Counted from the first letter of the stretch, positions 8,251 through 17,097 are shown. The stretch is DNA of 64,000 nt from Pseudomonas sp. H1h (GCF_000633255.1 NZ_AYMJ01000015.1:310001-374000); one strand, 5' to 3'. Notes: generated by a model from the sequence alone, not told the origin. Made by a program: numbers and translations.

Positions 8251-9309
8251 TCAGATATCAGCGTCAGCCAGGTCATCTTCGGTCTCTTTGACCGCAGAAG
8301 CCTTGGAGTCGGCGATCACTGATGGCGACAGCAGTTTGTCACGCAGCTGCTTCTCAAGCTTGGCAGCGACTTCCGGATTGTCTGCCAGGAACTTGGCCGA
8401 GTTGGCCTTGCCCTGACCGATCTTGGTGCCTTCATAGGCATACCAGGCGCCGGATTTCTCGACGAAACCGTGCAGCACGCCCAGGTCGATCATCTCGCCA
8501 TTGAGGTAGATGCCTTTGCCGTAAAGGATCTGGAACTCGGCCTGACGGAACGGCGAAGCCACCTTGTTCTTCACGACCTTGACGCGGGTTTCACTGCCAA
8601 CCACTTCGTCGCCTTCCTTCACCGCGCCGGTACGGCGGATGTCGAGACGGACCGAAGCGTAGAACTTCAGCGCGTTACCACCGGTGGTGGTTTCCGGGCT
8701 ACCGAACATCACGCCGATCTTCATGCGGATCTGGTTGATGAAGATCACCAGGCAGTTGGCATTCTTGATGTTACCGGTGATTTTACGCAGCGCCTGGGAC
8801 ATCAGACGGGCTTGCAGGCCCACGTGCATGTCACCCATTTCGCCTTCGATTTCAGCCTTCGGTACCAGGGCGGCCACGGAGTCGACGATGATCACGTCTA
8901 CGGCGTTGGAGCGCACCAGCATGTCGGTGATTTCCAGTGCCTGTTCGCCGGTGTCCGGCTGGGAAACCAGCAGGTCGTCGACGTTGACACCCAGTTTGCC
9001 GGCGTACTCAGGGTCGAGGGCGTGTTCGGCGTCGACGAATGCGCAGGTCGCGCCGGCTTTCTGAGCCTGAGCGATCACGGACAGCGTCAGTGTGGTTTTA
9101 CCGGAAGATTCAGGACCGTAGATTTCAACGATACGACCTTTTGGCAGACCGCCAATGCCGAGTGCGATGTCCAGACCCAGAGAGCCAGTGGAAATGGCCG
9201 GGATCGCCTGACGGTCCTGATCGCCCATACGCATTACGGCACCCTTGCCGAATTGACGTTCGATCTGACCCAGGGCCGCAGCCAAGGCTTTCTTCTTGTT
9301 GTCGTCCAT
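8251..9309 (-). CDS. recA: Recombinase RecA
   Basis: A 352-residue RecA. It has Walker [10 protein letters not shown] (65-73), a DNA-binding loop region including [19 protein letters not shown], and an acidic C-terminus typical of gammaproteobacterial RecA. It carries out homologous recombination and acts as co-protease for LexA-like repressors. The start ATG 9309 gives [13 protein letters not shown], the standard Pseudomonas N-terminus. A LexA box lies 41 bases upstream. It flanks the tailocin island whose repressor, at the other end, is a predicted RecA-dependent self-cleaving protein. Confidence 0.98.
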   Translation of the reverse strand: MDDNKKKALAAALGQIERQFGKGAVMRMGDQDRQAIPAISTGSLGLDIALGIGGLPKGRIVEIYGPESSGKTTLTLSVIAQAQKAGATCAFVDAEHALDPEYAGKLGVNVDDLLVSQPDTGEQALEITDMLVRSNAVDVIIVDSVAALVPKAEIEGEMGDMHVGLQARLMSQALRKITGNIKNANCLVIFINQIRMKIGVMFGSPETTTGGNALKFYASVRLDIRRTGAVKEGDEVVGSETRVKVVKNKVASPFRQAEFQILYGKGIYLNGEMIDLGVLHGFVEKSGAWYAYEGTKIGQGKANSAKFLADNPEVAAKLEKQLRDKLLSPSVIADSKASAVKETEDDLADADI

Positions 9310-9349
9310 TAAAGTCCTCACGTAATCAATAAGGCCTGACGGCCAACAC

Positions 9350-9365
9350 CTGTATAAGTAGCCAG
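9350..9365 (-). promoter_or_regulatory. LexA (SOS) box of recA
   Basis: CTGTATAAGTAGCCAG on the plus strand fits the CTG-N10-CAG SOS consensus. It sits in the recA promoter region, so recA-recX is LexA-regulated. Confidence 0.88.
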
Positions 9366-9392
9366 TATTATTCCACAGCGTTCGCGGATCGC

Positions 9393-9893
9393 CTACCCCT
9401 GATTTTCGATTTCTCGTGCCGCTAGTCGCAACAGCCCCTCTAGCGCGGCCTTCACCGTTTGTCGGCGGACTTCGTCGCGACCGCCGGGGAAGTGCTGGAC
9501 CTCGCTGGAAACCACATCGCCCACACCCCAGGCCAGCCACACGGTGCCCACCGGTTTGTTCGGTGTACCGCCGTCAGGCCCGGCCACGCCGCTGACCGCC
9601 ACGGCAAACCGCGCCAGGCTGTTCTTCTGCGCGCCACGCACCATCGACTCGACCACCTCGCGACTGACCGCCCCCACTGTGCCGAACAGTTCGGCGGGGA
9701 CATTCAGTTGCTGGGTTTTCTGGCGGTTGGAGTAGGTCACGTAACCGGCTTCGAACCAGGCCGAACTCCCCGGAATCCGCGTGATCGCTTCAGCAATCCC
9801 GCCACCGGTGCAGGATTCGGCGGTGGTGACGTGGGCATTGAGCAATTGCAGACGTCGGCCAAGGTCGGCGGCCAGTTGGGTGATCTCTTTCAC
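9393..9893 (-). CDS. cinA: CinA-family C-terminal nicotinamide-nucleotide amidase
   Basis: A 166-residue stand-alone C-terminal CinA domain (PncC type), which deamidates nicotinamide mononucleotide in pyridine nucleotide salvage. Signature [16 protein letters not shown] (about 23-38) and [19 protein letters not shown] are visible. GTG at 9893 was chosen because GGAG lies six bases upstream; an in-frame GTG at 9932 is less well placed. cinA marks the left border of the tailocin island, a known tailocin site in fluorescent pseudomonads. Confidence 0.9.
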   Translation of the reverse strand: MKEITQLAADLGRRLQLLNAHVTTAESCTGGGIAEAITRIPGSSAWFEAGYVTYSNRQKTQQLNVPAELFGTVGAVSREVVESMVRGAQKNSLARFAVAVSGVAGPDGGTPNKPVGTVWLAWGVGDVVSSEVQHFPGGRDEVRRQTVKAALEGLLRLAAREIENQG

Positions 9894-9960
9894 GGTGTGC
9901 TCCGGATCGGGTGGAAGACCTTCACCGTACACGACCCGGTTGCGCTTTCAATACACAGAC

Positions 9961-10479
9961 TCATTCAAAATGTTCGGGCGCCAGCGCTCGGACATAGGCC
10001 TGACACGCCTGCAGGGCGATCAGTCCACGGTCGCCGGTGTCGGTGATGGCGATAATTCGTTGAGCATGCGCCGGGTCAAGTCGGGCGCGTACGGTTGCAT
10101 GATCCACGCCGCCGGGGCCGGTGGTGGCTGGCACCCCGCAGCCTTGGGCAGCGTCGCCTGCGTCGATGAGGACTGACAGGCGCAGATCAGCAGTGGCAAG
10201 ACGATCGCGCAGGCGATCCTGATCACGTTGGGCATCGCTCATGGCTCGATAGTGGGTTTGTTCACTGGCGGCGAGGCGTTGCTCGAGGGCCAGACGCTTG
10301 TCCTGCTCGACCTGCTGCGCGGTGGCAGCGGCCGAGGTCAGTTGATTGAGGGTGTCGGCATGCCGTCGCGCCTGCTCGGCCAGTTGGCGACCATAGCGCC
10401 AGTCCTGAGCGTGCCAGGCCAACGCGGCCGCGATCAGAGCCAACGACAGAACGCCGATTACGCGCCAGGAGATGGACAT
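9961..10479 (-). CDS. Rz-like inner-membrane spanin (i-spanin)
   Basis: A 172-residue protein with one N-terminal transmembrane helix (VIGVLSLALIAAALAWHA, about residues 7-24), followed by a long Gln/Ala/Arg-rich coiled-coil segment (about 28-95) exposed to the periplasm. This is the layout of lambda Rz, which with Rz1 fuses inner and outer membranes in the last step of lysis. It overlaps the end of the endolysin gene by 22 bases, and a second gene (Rz1) is embedded in it in another frame. It is the last gene of the island before cinA. Confidence 0.85.
   Translation of the reverse strand: MSISWRVIGVLSLALIAAALAWHAQDWRYGRQLAEQARRHADTLNQLTSAAATAQQVEQDKRLALEQRLAASEQTHYRAMSDAQRDQDRLRDRLATADLRLSVLIDAGDAAQGCGVPATTGPGGVDHATVRARLDPAHAQRIIAITDTGDRGLIALQACQAYVRALAPEHFE
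10020..10235 (-). CDS. Rz1-like outer-membrane lipoprotein spanin (embedded)
   Basis: A 71-residue protein read in a different frame entirely inside the Rz gene. The N-terminus MPNVIRIACAIVLPLLICAC is a lipoprotein signal, with the likely lipidated Cys at residue 20 (lipobox I-C-A-C). The mature part is short and Pro-rich (QPPPAPAAW), as in lambda Rz1. Nested Rz/Rz1 pairs are a classic phage arrangement, which supports translation of this frame. It would be the outer-membrane partner of the Rz protein. Confidence 0.82.
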   Translation of the reverse strand: MPNVIRIACAIVLPLLICACQSSSTQATLPKAAGCQPPPAPAAWIMQPYAPDLTRRMLNELSPSPTPATVD

Positions 10480-11024
10480 AGCACCGCCCTCGCCCGCGCC
10501 CAGATGTCGAGGCGATCCTGCAGGCCATTCAACCCGCCGTTGATTCGGCGGGTGATGCTGTTGAACTGGTCGCGATCAGCCAGTTCGTTCAAGCCGTTCA
10601 GCTCCCAGAACCATGCGGCGGACTCCGCCGCCCATTGCGGCTGCTCAAGTAATTCGGGCAGGGACAGCAAACGTTCATCGCCGAACAGGCCGAGGCTGCA
10701 TTGACGATAGTTGCTGCGACCGGTGATCTGGATCAGCCCGCGACCACGGTACTTCTGGCCGTCGCCGTCCGCCTCGGGCGTGTTGCCCAATCGAAGCGCC
10801 AGCGTGCCGGTGTCGTATTTGCTCAGGTATTGGTTGTTGCCCAACTCGCGCACGTATTGCAACTGGCCCGACTCGTGGCCGATTTGCGCGAGAAACGCAG
10901 CGACACGTTTGGGGGTGTCGATGCGATGGCTGGCCATGGCGCTGTTGAGCGCAGAAACAAAAACGCCCGCTTGGCTGCGGGCGTTGGGCATGATGGTTTT
11001 AAGGTTGTCTTCAGTTATTTGCAT
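10458..11024 (-). CDS. Glycoside hydrolase family 19 endolysin
   Basis: A 188-residue GH19 (chitinase-like) lysozyme that cleaves peptidoglycan to release tailocin particles. The catalytic region reads FLAQIGHESGQLQYVRE (about 44-60), with Glu of HES as proton donor. KYRGRGLIQITGRSNY (about 91-106) is the second family signature. It has no signal peptide, so it needs a holin to reach the wall; the only holin in the window lies 32 kb upstream in the same direction. It is followed by the Rz/Rz1 pair. Confidence 0.92.
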   Translation of the reverse strand: MQITEDNLKTIMPNARSQAGVFVSALNSAMASHRIDTPKRVAAFLAQIGHESGQLQYVRELGNNQYLSKYDTGTLALRLGNTPEADGDGQKYRGRGLIQITGRSNYRQCSLGLFGDERLLSLPELLEQPQWAAESAAWFWELNGLNELADRDQFNSITRRINGGLNGLQDRLDIWARARAVLCPSPGA

Positions 11025-11057
11025 AATGCGTAATCCTCCCTGGATGTTGCGATTGAA

Positions 11058-11312
11058 TCATGGTTGGCGGACAACGCCCCCCAGCCATTTTTTTGCCAGA
11101 GTTGTCAGGGTGCTGTCAGGGACCTTTTCCTCAGTTGATACGAATACCCAGCCGAGGGTGCCGAAGTTGGCTGTCCAATCGATTTGCGGTGTCGGGGTAA
11201 TGTCGGTGATATCGACCCAGAGCAGGTCCGGGTGAAACATCTCGGCCATATTGCCTTCGGTGGAGAACAACTCGACCACCGTGTTATTGACGATGCGTGC
11301 GTAGGTTTTCAT
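11058..11312 (-). CDS. Small tail-fibre-associated protein
   Basis: An 84-residue protein whose first part (MKTYARIVNNTVVELFST) resembles the start of the 157-residue chaperone at 13822-14295 (MARYARVENGVAVEVIDT). It overlaps the stop of fibre 1 by one base (TGATG), the usual coupling of a fibre with its assembly partner. It is most likely a short fibre-specific chaperone for fibre 1, or the N-terminal remnant of one. No catalytic motif is seen. Confidence 0.55.
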   Translation of the reverse strand: MKTYARIVNNTVVELFSTEGNMAEMFHPDLLWVDITDITPTPQIDWTANFGTLGWVFVSTEEKVPDSTLTTLAKKWLGGVVRQP

Positions 11313-12469
11313 CAGGCGTACTCGTAGACGATCACTGCACCGGGTGCACCGGCTGAGCCTGACCGTCCGGGTTGGTTTGGAGCATTGGCGACTCCGCCGC
11401 CACCAGAACCGTATCCGGATCCGATGCTGGCAGGGCCACCAAAGCTGTTCCCTGTTCCCCCCGCCCCCAAAGGCGAACTGGCGCCATGTCCGGCGAGCGT
11501 AGGCCCGGCTATCGAGATCCCGGGGGAACCGGAAGTACCAGCAAAATTGACGATATTTCCTCCAGAAGCGACAACACCTGGTGAACCGCCTGCGTAAAGG
11601 CCATTACCGTTCGGTGCAACCAGCTCGATCCACCGCGATCCCCCGCCTCCCGGAGCCGTCACGACGGCGCCAAACGAGCTCGTTCCACCGGTTCCTCCAG
11701 CGCTCGCTGGAGCGCCTGCCGCCCCTGCGGCACCGACGGTGACAATTTGGCTGCTGCCAAGCGTCTTCGCATCCAGCCATGCCTGCGCATAACTCCCGGA
11801 AGAGCCGCCACCACAAACGCCATATTGAGTGCCGCTGGTTGCGCCAACGCCTGCGCTGCCACCACCACCGCCCACCACCTTGACCAGCACATTTTTCATC
11901 CCGACCGTTGGCACATAGGTTCCAGATGCGGTAAATGTTTTCACCTCAAGCAGCCGGCCACTCGCAGCATTGCCGCCGCTCGCATACACCAGCACCCAAC
12001 TGTCCAGTGCGGCGCTGTACACCACCGAACACACGCTGCCACCAACAATCTCGGCAGGCCGCAACGCACTCAGTCCCAGACTCAAAAGCGGCTTGGGCAA
12101 CAACCCGTTCGGTGCAAAGGTACTGGCTCCGTTATTGGCGTTACCGGCAGTAAAGCGCAATACCAATCCATCCTTTAGCGTTGAGATGGCAGGCACATAG
12201 TTGGCCATGTAAAGATTGGCTGCGCCGATATCTGCGGCATGTTTATCTTCACCTGCCTGACTGAGTTTTTTAACGGCTCGTAGAAGTTGAGTTGTATCGT
12301 CTTCACTCGGTTCGAAACCAGCGGACCTGACGACATTCAACAGCTCATCGGTAACGCTGTTGCCCCAAGTTGCCGGGATCAACGATCCCGGCAACCCAGC
12401 AACAACATCTTCATTGACGAACTTGCCATTCACCAGCCCGACGCTGGGAACACTTTTTGGGTAATCCAT
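11312..12469 (-). CDS. Tail fibre 1 of the Mu-like tailocin (Gly-rich tip)
   Basis: A 385-residue fibre. Residues 1-70 carry the attachment module shared by all five fibres in the array (MDYPKSVPSVGLVNGKFV, PGSLIPATWGNSVTDELLN). After a linker, the C-terminal 180 residues are extremely Gly/Ser-rich with runs such as VVGGGGGSAG and GSGYGSGGGG, ending GAVIVYEYA. Such Gly-rich tips occur in phage adhesins that bind surface receptors. It is coupled to the small protein at 11058. The target cell surface structure cannot be read from sequence. Confidence 0.85.
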   Translation of the reverse strand: MDYPKSVPSVGLVNGKFVNEDVVAGLPGSLIPATWGNSVTDELLNVVRSAGFEPSEDDTTQLLRAVKKLSQAGEDKHAADIGAANLYMANYVPAISTLKDGLVLRFTAGNANNGASTFAPNGLLPKPLLSLGLSALRPAEIVGGSVCSVVYSAALDSWVLVYASGGNAASGRLLEVKTFTASGTYVPTVGMKNVLVKVVGGGGGSAGVGATSGTQYGVCGGGSSGSYAQAWLDAKTLGSSQIVTVGAAGAAGAPASAGGTGGTSSFGAVVTAPGGGGSRWIELVAPNGNGLYAGGSPGVVASGGNIVNFAGTSGSPGISIAGPTLAGHGASSPLGAGGTGNSFGGPASIGSGYGSGGGGVANAPNQPGRSGSAGAPGAVIVYEYA

Positions 12470-12487
12470 TTCAACATCCTTGAAAGC

Positions 12488-12934
12488 TTAGAGCGCAGCA
12501 GCCAACCACTGCGGCGCTACCGGCCGATGCTCGCTGAGCGGAAAGAAGGAGCCTTGCGGCCAGTCACGCAACTCACGGCGATAGGTTTGCAATTGCGCGT
12601 ATTGCTCGGTAGTCAGCGTGGTACCGCCGCCGTCCTCCAGCTCATCGCGGTCACGGGCCACCAGACCATCAGTGGCTGCCAGTTGCGCCGTGCGCCAGAA
12701 GCGCTCGGCATCAGCGGCCTCAGCCGGCGAGGGTGGCGGTGGATCGACCAGAATCGGGTAGCCGTTATCGGCACTCACGCCAATCATTTTTGGAGTGACC
12801 GCCAATTGCTGCAGCAGCGAGATCCAATAGCCCTGAGGAATTTCAATAACGTCGTCGGGAATATCCGTCGAGTTGATACCCGGCACATACGCGCTCCGGG
12901 TGCTGGCGCTGAACAAAACATTGAACGGGTTCAT
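12488..12934 (-). CDS. Tail fibre assembly chaperone (for fibre 2)
   Basis: A 148-residue protein with the C-terminal signature of fibre assembly chaperones: a helical region AERFWRTAQLAATDGLVARDRDE followed by YRRELRDWPQGSFFP. That end is nearly the same as in the 157-residue chaperone downstream of fibre 3 (YRQALRDWPESSHFP). It begins directly after the stop of fibre 2. Such proteins fold or attach the distal fibre and are specific for their partner. Confidence 0.8.
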   Translation of the reverse strand: MNPFNVLFSASTRSAYVPGINSTDIPDDVIEIPQGYWISLLQQLAVTPKMIGVSADNGYPILVDPPPPSPAEAADAERFWRTAQLAATDGLVARDRDELEDGGGTTLTTEQYAQLQTYRRELRDWPQGSFFPLSEHRPVAPQWLAAAL

Positions 12935-13822
12935 TCAATACCCCTTTGCAAAATAGTTCACAGACCAACCTGCGTTCACTTGAGCGGCAGCATTGCGAAT
13001 TCTCAGCGTGCAGCCCTGCTGGTTGTATGCGATCACAGCAACCATCGCCGCATCGCCTCCCGAATGGGTTGCCACCAGCGAGAAATAGCCCCTTGGAAAC
13101 GGGATCGGAAATGTCACGTACACATTGCCCTCGGCATTCGATATTCCCGAGCCCCACTGATCGATATTGCCGCTGGCGTGTTTCTGATATCCGGGGTTGC
13201 TCACCAGTCCGGAAAACAGCGCGGCATATTTCAGGCTGGCCGTGCCATGAACCGTCCAGATGCCGTTCTCTTTGACAATGTTGGCACTCTCGCCGCTGTT
13301 CATCACAATCGAGGTCAAATAGGCGCCTTGCGGGCTGATTTGTGTGCCACTCATGCAAGCGACGGTGATCACAGCATTACTGCGACAGTGAAAGCCGATC
13401 GTTGCGCCGTTAGGGACCTTGGTGATATCCGGCAAGGTTACGGTGTACGCCGAGTTCCCCCCCAAACCAATCACCCAGCCCACATCCGCTGCCGTCAGTT
13501 GCGTCGCGGCAGACACACCACGCGCCCCGGCATAATTGCCCAGTGCGCGCTGGACAAACTCAGACGTTGCCGCCGACCGGCTGGCATCGAATGGTGCAGC
13601 CGTCTGGAACAATTGGTTGCTGCGCAGAGCGCCGAGCAATTGAGTATTCGACGCCTCACTTGGCGTCAGCCCTCCGGCCCGCACCACCTCAAGAATTTCC
13701 TGGGTAACACCGTTACCCCAACTGGCAGGGATCAAAGAGCCCGGCGAGCCTTTGATCGGGTCTTCATCAACAAACTTTCCGTTCACCAGACCAGCGCTGG
13801 GAACACTATTGGGATAATCCAT
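12935..13822 (-). CDS. Tail fibre 2 of the Mu-like tailocin
   Basis: A 295-residue fibre starting at ATG 13822 (MDYPNSVPSAGLVNGKFVDE), overlapping the upstream chaperone stop by one base (TAATG). The shared attachment module covers residues 1-70. The C-terminus (about 200-295) is a gp53-like tip, with NIDQWGSG then VTFPIPFPRGYFSLVAT, a type also found at the end of the P2-like fibre at 36253. A run of 10 extra codons upstream of 13822 is in frame but lacks the family start. Confidence 0.86.
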   Translation of the reverse strand: MDYPNSVPSAGLVNGKFVDEDPIKGSPGSLIPASWGNGVTQEILEVVRAGGLTPSEASNTQLLGALRSNQLFQTAAPFDASRSAATSEFVQRALGNYAGARGVSAATQLTAADVGWVIGLGGNSAYTVTLPDITKVPNGATIGFHCRSNAVITVACMSGTQISPQGAYLTSIVMNSGESANIVKENGIWTVHGTASLKYAALFSGLVSNPGYQKHASGNIDQWGSGISNAEGNVYVTFPIPFPRGYFSLVATHSGGDAAMVAVIAYNQQGCTLRIRNAAAQVNAGWSVNYFAKGY

Positions 13823-14295
13823 TACTTTTCTCCTGCTCTGAAAGCGAGCCATGACGGGGTCGAGGGTCGGGAAACTGTCGAAGGAAAATGACTTGATTCA
13901 GGCCAGTCGCGCAGCGCCTGGCGGTACTCCAGCAGTTCCAGATACTGCGCAGCCTTGAGCGTCGTCCCGCGTCCCAGTTCCTGCTCATCGCGATGCCGTG
14001 TCACCCACCATTCGGTGGCCGCCAGGCTGGTCTGGCGCCAAGTGCGCGCAGCCGCCAGAGGCTCTTGTTCCGCGACAACGGTTTCAGGGGTAACGGCCGG
14101 ACTTTCCATTGCCGGCAACGGCGCAATCTCTTGGCGCAGTTCACCGATGGGCGCGCCGATTTCGATCTGCATGTCGCCCGGCACCTGCACCATCGTCTCG
14201 ACAAAAGCGGGAGCAAACAGTTGGGTGATCGCGTAGTCGCCGGTGTCGATCACCTCGACCGCGACACCGTTTTCCACTCGTGCATAACGGGCCAT
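13822..14295 (-). CDS. Tail fibre assembly chaperone (for fibre 3)
   Basis: A 157-residue chaperone-like protein. The N-terminal beta-rich part (MARYARVENGVAVEVIDT) is followed by a helical segment AARTWRQTSLAATEWWVTRHRDE and YRQALRDWPESSHFP, closely matching the chaperone at 12488. The start overlaps the fibre 3 stop by one base, and its own stop overlaps the fibre 2 start by one base, so translation of the three is probably coupled. Confidence 0.78.
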   Translation of the reverse strand: MARYARVENGVAVEVIDTGDYAITQLFAPAFVETMVQVPGDMQIEIGAPIGELRQEIAPLPAMESPAVTPETVVAEQEPLAAARTWRQTSLAATEWWVTRHRDEQELGRGTTLKAAQYLELLEYRQALRDWPESSHFPSTVSRPSTPSWLAFRAGEK

Positions 14296-15218
14296 TACTC
14301 GTACTCCCAGATTTCACAGAAAGCATCACCGCCAGCACCGCTGACGACTGACGCCGAAGCGTTGACCGAGCATGAGCCGCTGCCACCCGAGCCACGGATG
14401 CCGGCGTTGCCGGCCGTGTTGGATCCGGTAAAGGATGCCCCGCCGTCGAAGGGGCTCGGAGCCCCGCAACCTGAGAGCAATCCCCAATTGGCGTTGCTCA
14501 TCCCGAACCCACCCGTGATACCGCGGGCGCTGCACAAATTGCCGCCGGTAATCGCTCCGCCTACGCCACCCTGGATAAAACCGGACGAAGTACCGGTGAC
14601 CACGATCGCCAGTTTCTGCCCGCCACCGCCTCCCGAAACGCTCATGTAGGCGCCAAACGAAGCACCACCACCCGCCAGGCCCGTGGTGTTGCTGACGGCA
14701 CCACCGGCGCCCAGCGAAACCGGCACGCCGGCGAGCATTGGTGCAGTGACGTCATACAGGCTTTCTGCGTAAGCACCTGAACCGCCACCGCCGCCAAGGA
14801 TTTGATTACCTGCCGCCACCGGCCCACAGCCACCACCGGAACCACCCGCCCCCACCAGCCGCACGCGAATCCGTTTGGCCCTGGGATTAGGCTTGTAAAC
14901 CGTGATCCCGACCGTCTCGATCTGCCGCACCGCCAGCAACCGGCCCACCGCATCGGTGATGCCGTAGCCGGCCAAGGTAGTCGGGGTGTTTTTCAGTTTG
15001 CTGAAGTCGACCAGCGCACCGATGGCCGTTGCCAACTGATCCGTCCTGGCCTCATCAGGCGTCAGCCCGGCAGCCTTGATCGCGTTGAGAATTTCCTGCG
15101 TGACGCTGTTGCCCCACGCGGCGGGGATCAACGATCCCGGGGAACCGGCGAGCGGGTTTTCATCGACGAAACCGCCGTTGACCAGGCCGACGCCGGGAAT
15201 ACTTTTTGGATAATCCAC
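14295..15218 (-). CDS. Tail fibre 3 of the Mu-like tailocin (Gly-rich tip)
   Basis: A 307-residue fibre beginning at GTG 15218 with AGAAGG upstream. The shared attachment module (residues 1-70) is followed by LKNTPTTLAGYGITDAVGR, a common phage fibre repeat, and by a Gly-rich C-terminal domain from about residue 110 (VRLVGAGGSGGGCG, LGGGGGSGAYAES) containing several cysteines and ending CEIWEYE. Its tip class is the same as in fibre 1 but the sequence is clearly different. Confidence 0.85.
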   Translation of the reverse strand: MDYPKSIPGVGLVNGGFVDENPLAGSPGSLIPAAWGNSVTQEILNAIKAAGLTPDEARTDQLATAIGALVDFSKLKNTPTTLAGYGITDAVGRLLAVRQIETVGITVYKPNPRAKRIRVRLVGAGGSGGGCGPVAAGNQILGGGGGSGAYAESLYDVTAPMLAGVPVSLGAGGAVSNTTGLAGGGASFGAYMSVSGGGGGQKLAIVVTGTSSGFIQGGVGGAITGGNLCSARGITGGFGMSNANWGLLSGCGAPSPFDGGASFTGSNTAGNAGIRGSGGSGSCSVNASASVVSGAGGDAFCEIWEYE

Positions 15219-15299
15219 GTCATAACCTTCTACAGTTTTTACAGACAGCCGAACGCCGACAGCACGACGCCGTCTGCAACGTTTCAGTGAAATTGCGAG

Positions 15300-15875
15300 T
15301 TATAGCGCTGGCGTAACAACGCTTTGGGCAGGCGCAGCCGGCCATTCGATGATCGCTGGGTAGCCCGGTTGCAGGTCGATCCGCGCAAGGTTCAATGCGT
15401 AACGCTTCCAGGCTTGCAATGCGCTCAGTTGTTCACTGGTCGCCTCGCCCAGCTCGTAAGCGTATTGCAGCGGCGCGACACGAATCACCACGGTGCGCAG
15501 CTGATTATCGCGCGCGACATCCGCCTCGGCAGCCTGGCCCGCACGTTCGGCTTCGACATCCAGCACCCAATCATCATCCTTCCAGAAGCAGTAGTTGGGG
15601 CGAGGCTTGACGGTCAGGTCATCAGGCAGCGTGCCGAACTCGTTCCAATGGAAAGGCAAGCCGTTGTCTTTGCGATACACCAGGCCACGCATATCGAGCA
15701 GCTGTACCGCCTGTCCATCGCGCCACACCCACGCATGACCGGCCTCGACGGGCAGCGACTGTTCAGGGAGTTCGATTGCGTTGCTCGGTATTTGAGCGCC
15801 TATCCCGGGAATGACCATAGGCTCGAACGGCCCCGCAATTTCCCGGGTCATTTCATCTACATAGTAATAAGGCAT
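15300..15875 (-). CDS. Tail fibre assembly chaperone (for fibre 4)
   Basis: A 191-residue Tfa-like (lambda Tfa / caudoviral fibre assembly) protein. The C-terminal half has the family pattern: an AEADVARDN helix, RVAPLQYAYELGEATSEQ, LQAWKRYALNLARIDLQPGYP, then EWPAAP. The N-terminal half is a beta domain starting MPYYYVDEMTREIAGPFEP. It lies just downstream of fibre 4, so it probably serves that fibre. Confidence 0.82.
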   Translation of the reverse strand: MPYYYVDEMTREIAGPFEPMVIPGIGAQIPSNAIELPEQSLPVEAGHAWVWRDGQAVQLLDMRGLVYRKDNGLPFHWNEFGTLPDDLTVKPRPNYCFWKDDDWVLDVEAERAGQAAEADVARDNQLRTVVIRVAPLQYAYELGEATSEQLSALQAWKRYALNLARIDLQPGYPAIIEWPAAPAQSVVTPAL

Positions 15876-15918
15876 TGTTCGCTTCCTTTTGATGGTGAAG
15901 GCGACCGGGAAACCGGCA

Positions 15919-16959
15919 TCAGATGAGTTTCATGCGGGCGGGATAGGCAACGTTTCGCGGACGCGTCATGCCCCAGTAGCCACTGACCAGATTGTCGGCA
16001 AACGCCGCACTCGACCAATAGGCAAGACCGGCAAACGAGGTCGGGTCGACGCCGACCGTCGCCAGATCGCCAATCCCCTGAACCGCTGGGGCACTGCCGT
16101 TATCCCCGGTGATGTTGGTGCCGGTCTGCCAGGAACCGGCGACCCGCCCGGTGTCGATGTTGCGTTGCTCATCGAGCACCCGGATAAATTCGCCACGGAC
16201 CTCCGGGCCTCGGAATGTCTTGATCCCGTCACCGCTGCTCCAGCCGCCAGCGCGAGCAGCCTCTGTGCGCAACATGCCGGACTGAACAGCGTGGTCCCAG
16301 AGCCAGGGCCATTCGGCGCGCAACATTTCTCTGCCATCCAGCGCGCCATAGCCACCGGGATTCGAGGCCGTCGAGGTTTCAAAGACGATCCTGCCCAAAG
16401 GCGTTGCATCGAACCGACCGACCGGCCACCAGTTGCCTGTGCCGTCGCTGCGCAGGTGCCACCAGTCCCCTGCCCCTATCAGCGCCAGGAACGGATAACC
16501 GTTGGCCGACAAGTGCGTGTGAAACCTGATCCGGTCATTGCCCGAAGCCTGCACGACCAGCCGCTTGCTACTGTTATCGACGCGGCGAACGATGAAGTCG
16601 CGAATGCCGGACAACGTACTGACCGCCGGCAGATTGATCGTGGTATCCGCTGCACTGGCGCTGATCAGCACCAGCCCGGCTTCCTCCGGCGCCAGCACCT
16701 TTGAAGTCGACACTTCAGTGACCCGCGATGACATCGGACTGGCCAGGCTCAGGAGTTTTTGCAAGGCTGAGAGCAACTGAGTGTTGGTCCCTTCAGCCGG
16801 GGTTATTCCGGCGGCCTTGATCACGGACAGCAGCTCTTCGGTCACGCTGTTGCCCCACACCGCCGGAATCAACGAGCCCGGCGTACCCGCCACCGGGTTT
16901 TCATCGACGAAGCGGCCATCGACCAGACCGACGCTGGGGACGCTTTTTGGATAATCCAT
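15919..16959 (-). CDS. Tail fibre 4 of the Mu-like tailocin (collar-type tip)
   Basis: A 346-residue fibre starting at ATG 16959. The shared attachment module (MDYPKSVPSVGLVDGRFVDE, WGNSVTEELLSVIKAAG) is followed by a trimeric-fibre shaft and a C-terminal collar-like domain with FRGPEVRGEFIRVLDE and GRVAGSWQ, similar in kind to the two collar modules of the P2-like fibre at 36253. It ends NVAYPARMKLI. A hairpin terminator lies between this gene and the upstream chaperone. Confidence 0.85.
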   Translation of the reverse strand: MDYPKSVPSVGLVDGRFVDENPVAGTPGSLIPAVWGNSVTEELLSVIKAAGITPAEGTNTQLLSALQKLLSLASPMSSRVTEVSTSKVLAPEEAGLVLISASAADTTINLPAVSTLSGIRDFIVRRVDNSSKRLVVQASGNDRIRFHTHLSANGYPFLALIGAGDWWHLRSDGTGNWWPVGRFDATPLGRIVFETSTASNPGGYGALDGREMLRAEWPWLWDHAVQSGMLRTEAARAGGWSSGDGIKTFRGPEVRGEFIRVLDEQRNIDTGRVAGSWQTGTNITGDNGSAPAVQGIGDLATVGVDPTSFAGLAYWSSAAFADNLVSGYWGMTRPRNVAYPARMKLI

Positions 16960-17050
16960 AGGTCTTTCGTTCCTCTGAAATAACAAATGAACCGCGTCGT
17001 CAGGCTCACTACTGAGAGCCCGATAGCGGTATGTTTTCTGAAAATAAAAA

Positions 17051-17068
17051 GCCCACATTGAAGTGGGC
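17051..17068 (-). terminator. Intrinsic terminator inside the fibre array
   Basis: On the minus strand GCCCAC-ttcaat-GTGGGC is followed by TTTTTATTTT. It sits after the fibre 5 chaperone and before fibre 4. A nearly identical hairpin occurs at 26327-26345. Confidence 0.75.
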
Positions 17069-17097
17069 CTGGGTGATGCGGAGCAAAGATTCGCGAT

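Noticed and set aside
10955..10988. Terminator-like hairpin (AACGCCCGC / GCGGGCGTT) inside the endolysin gene
   Set aside because: Lies within the coding sequence near its 5' end and lacks a proper U-tract on the coding strand.
12287..13891. Plus-strand open frame of 534 codons opposite fibres 1-2
   Set aside because: Crosses several minus-strand gene borders without any start signal; shadow.
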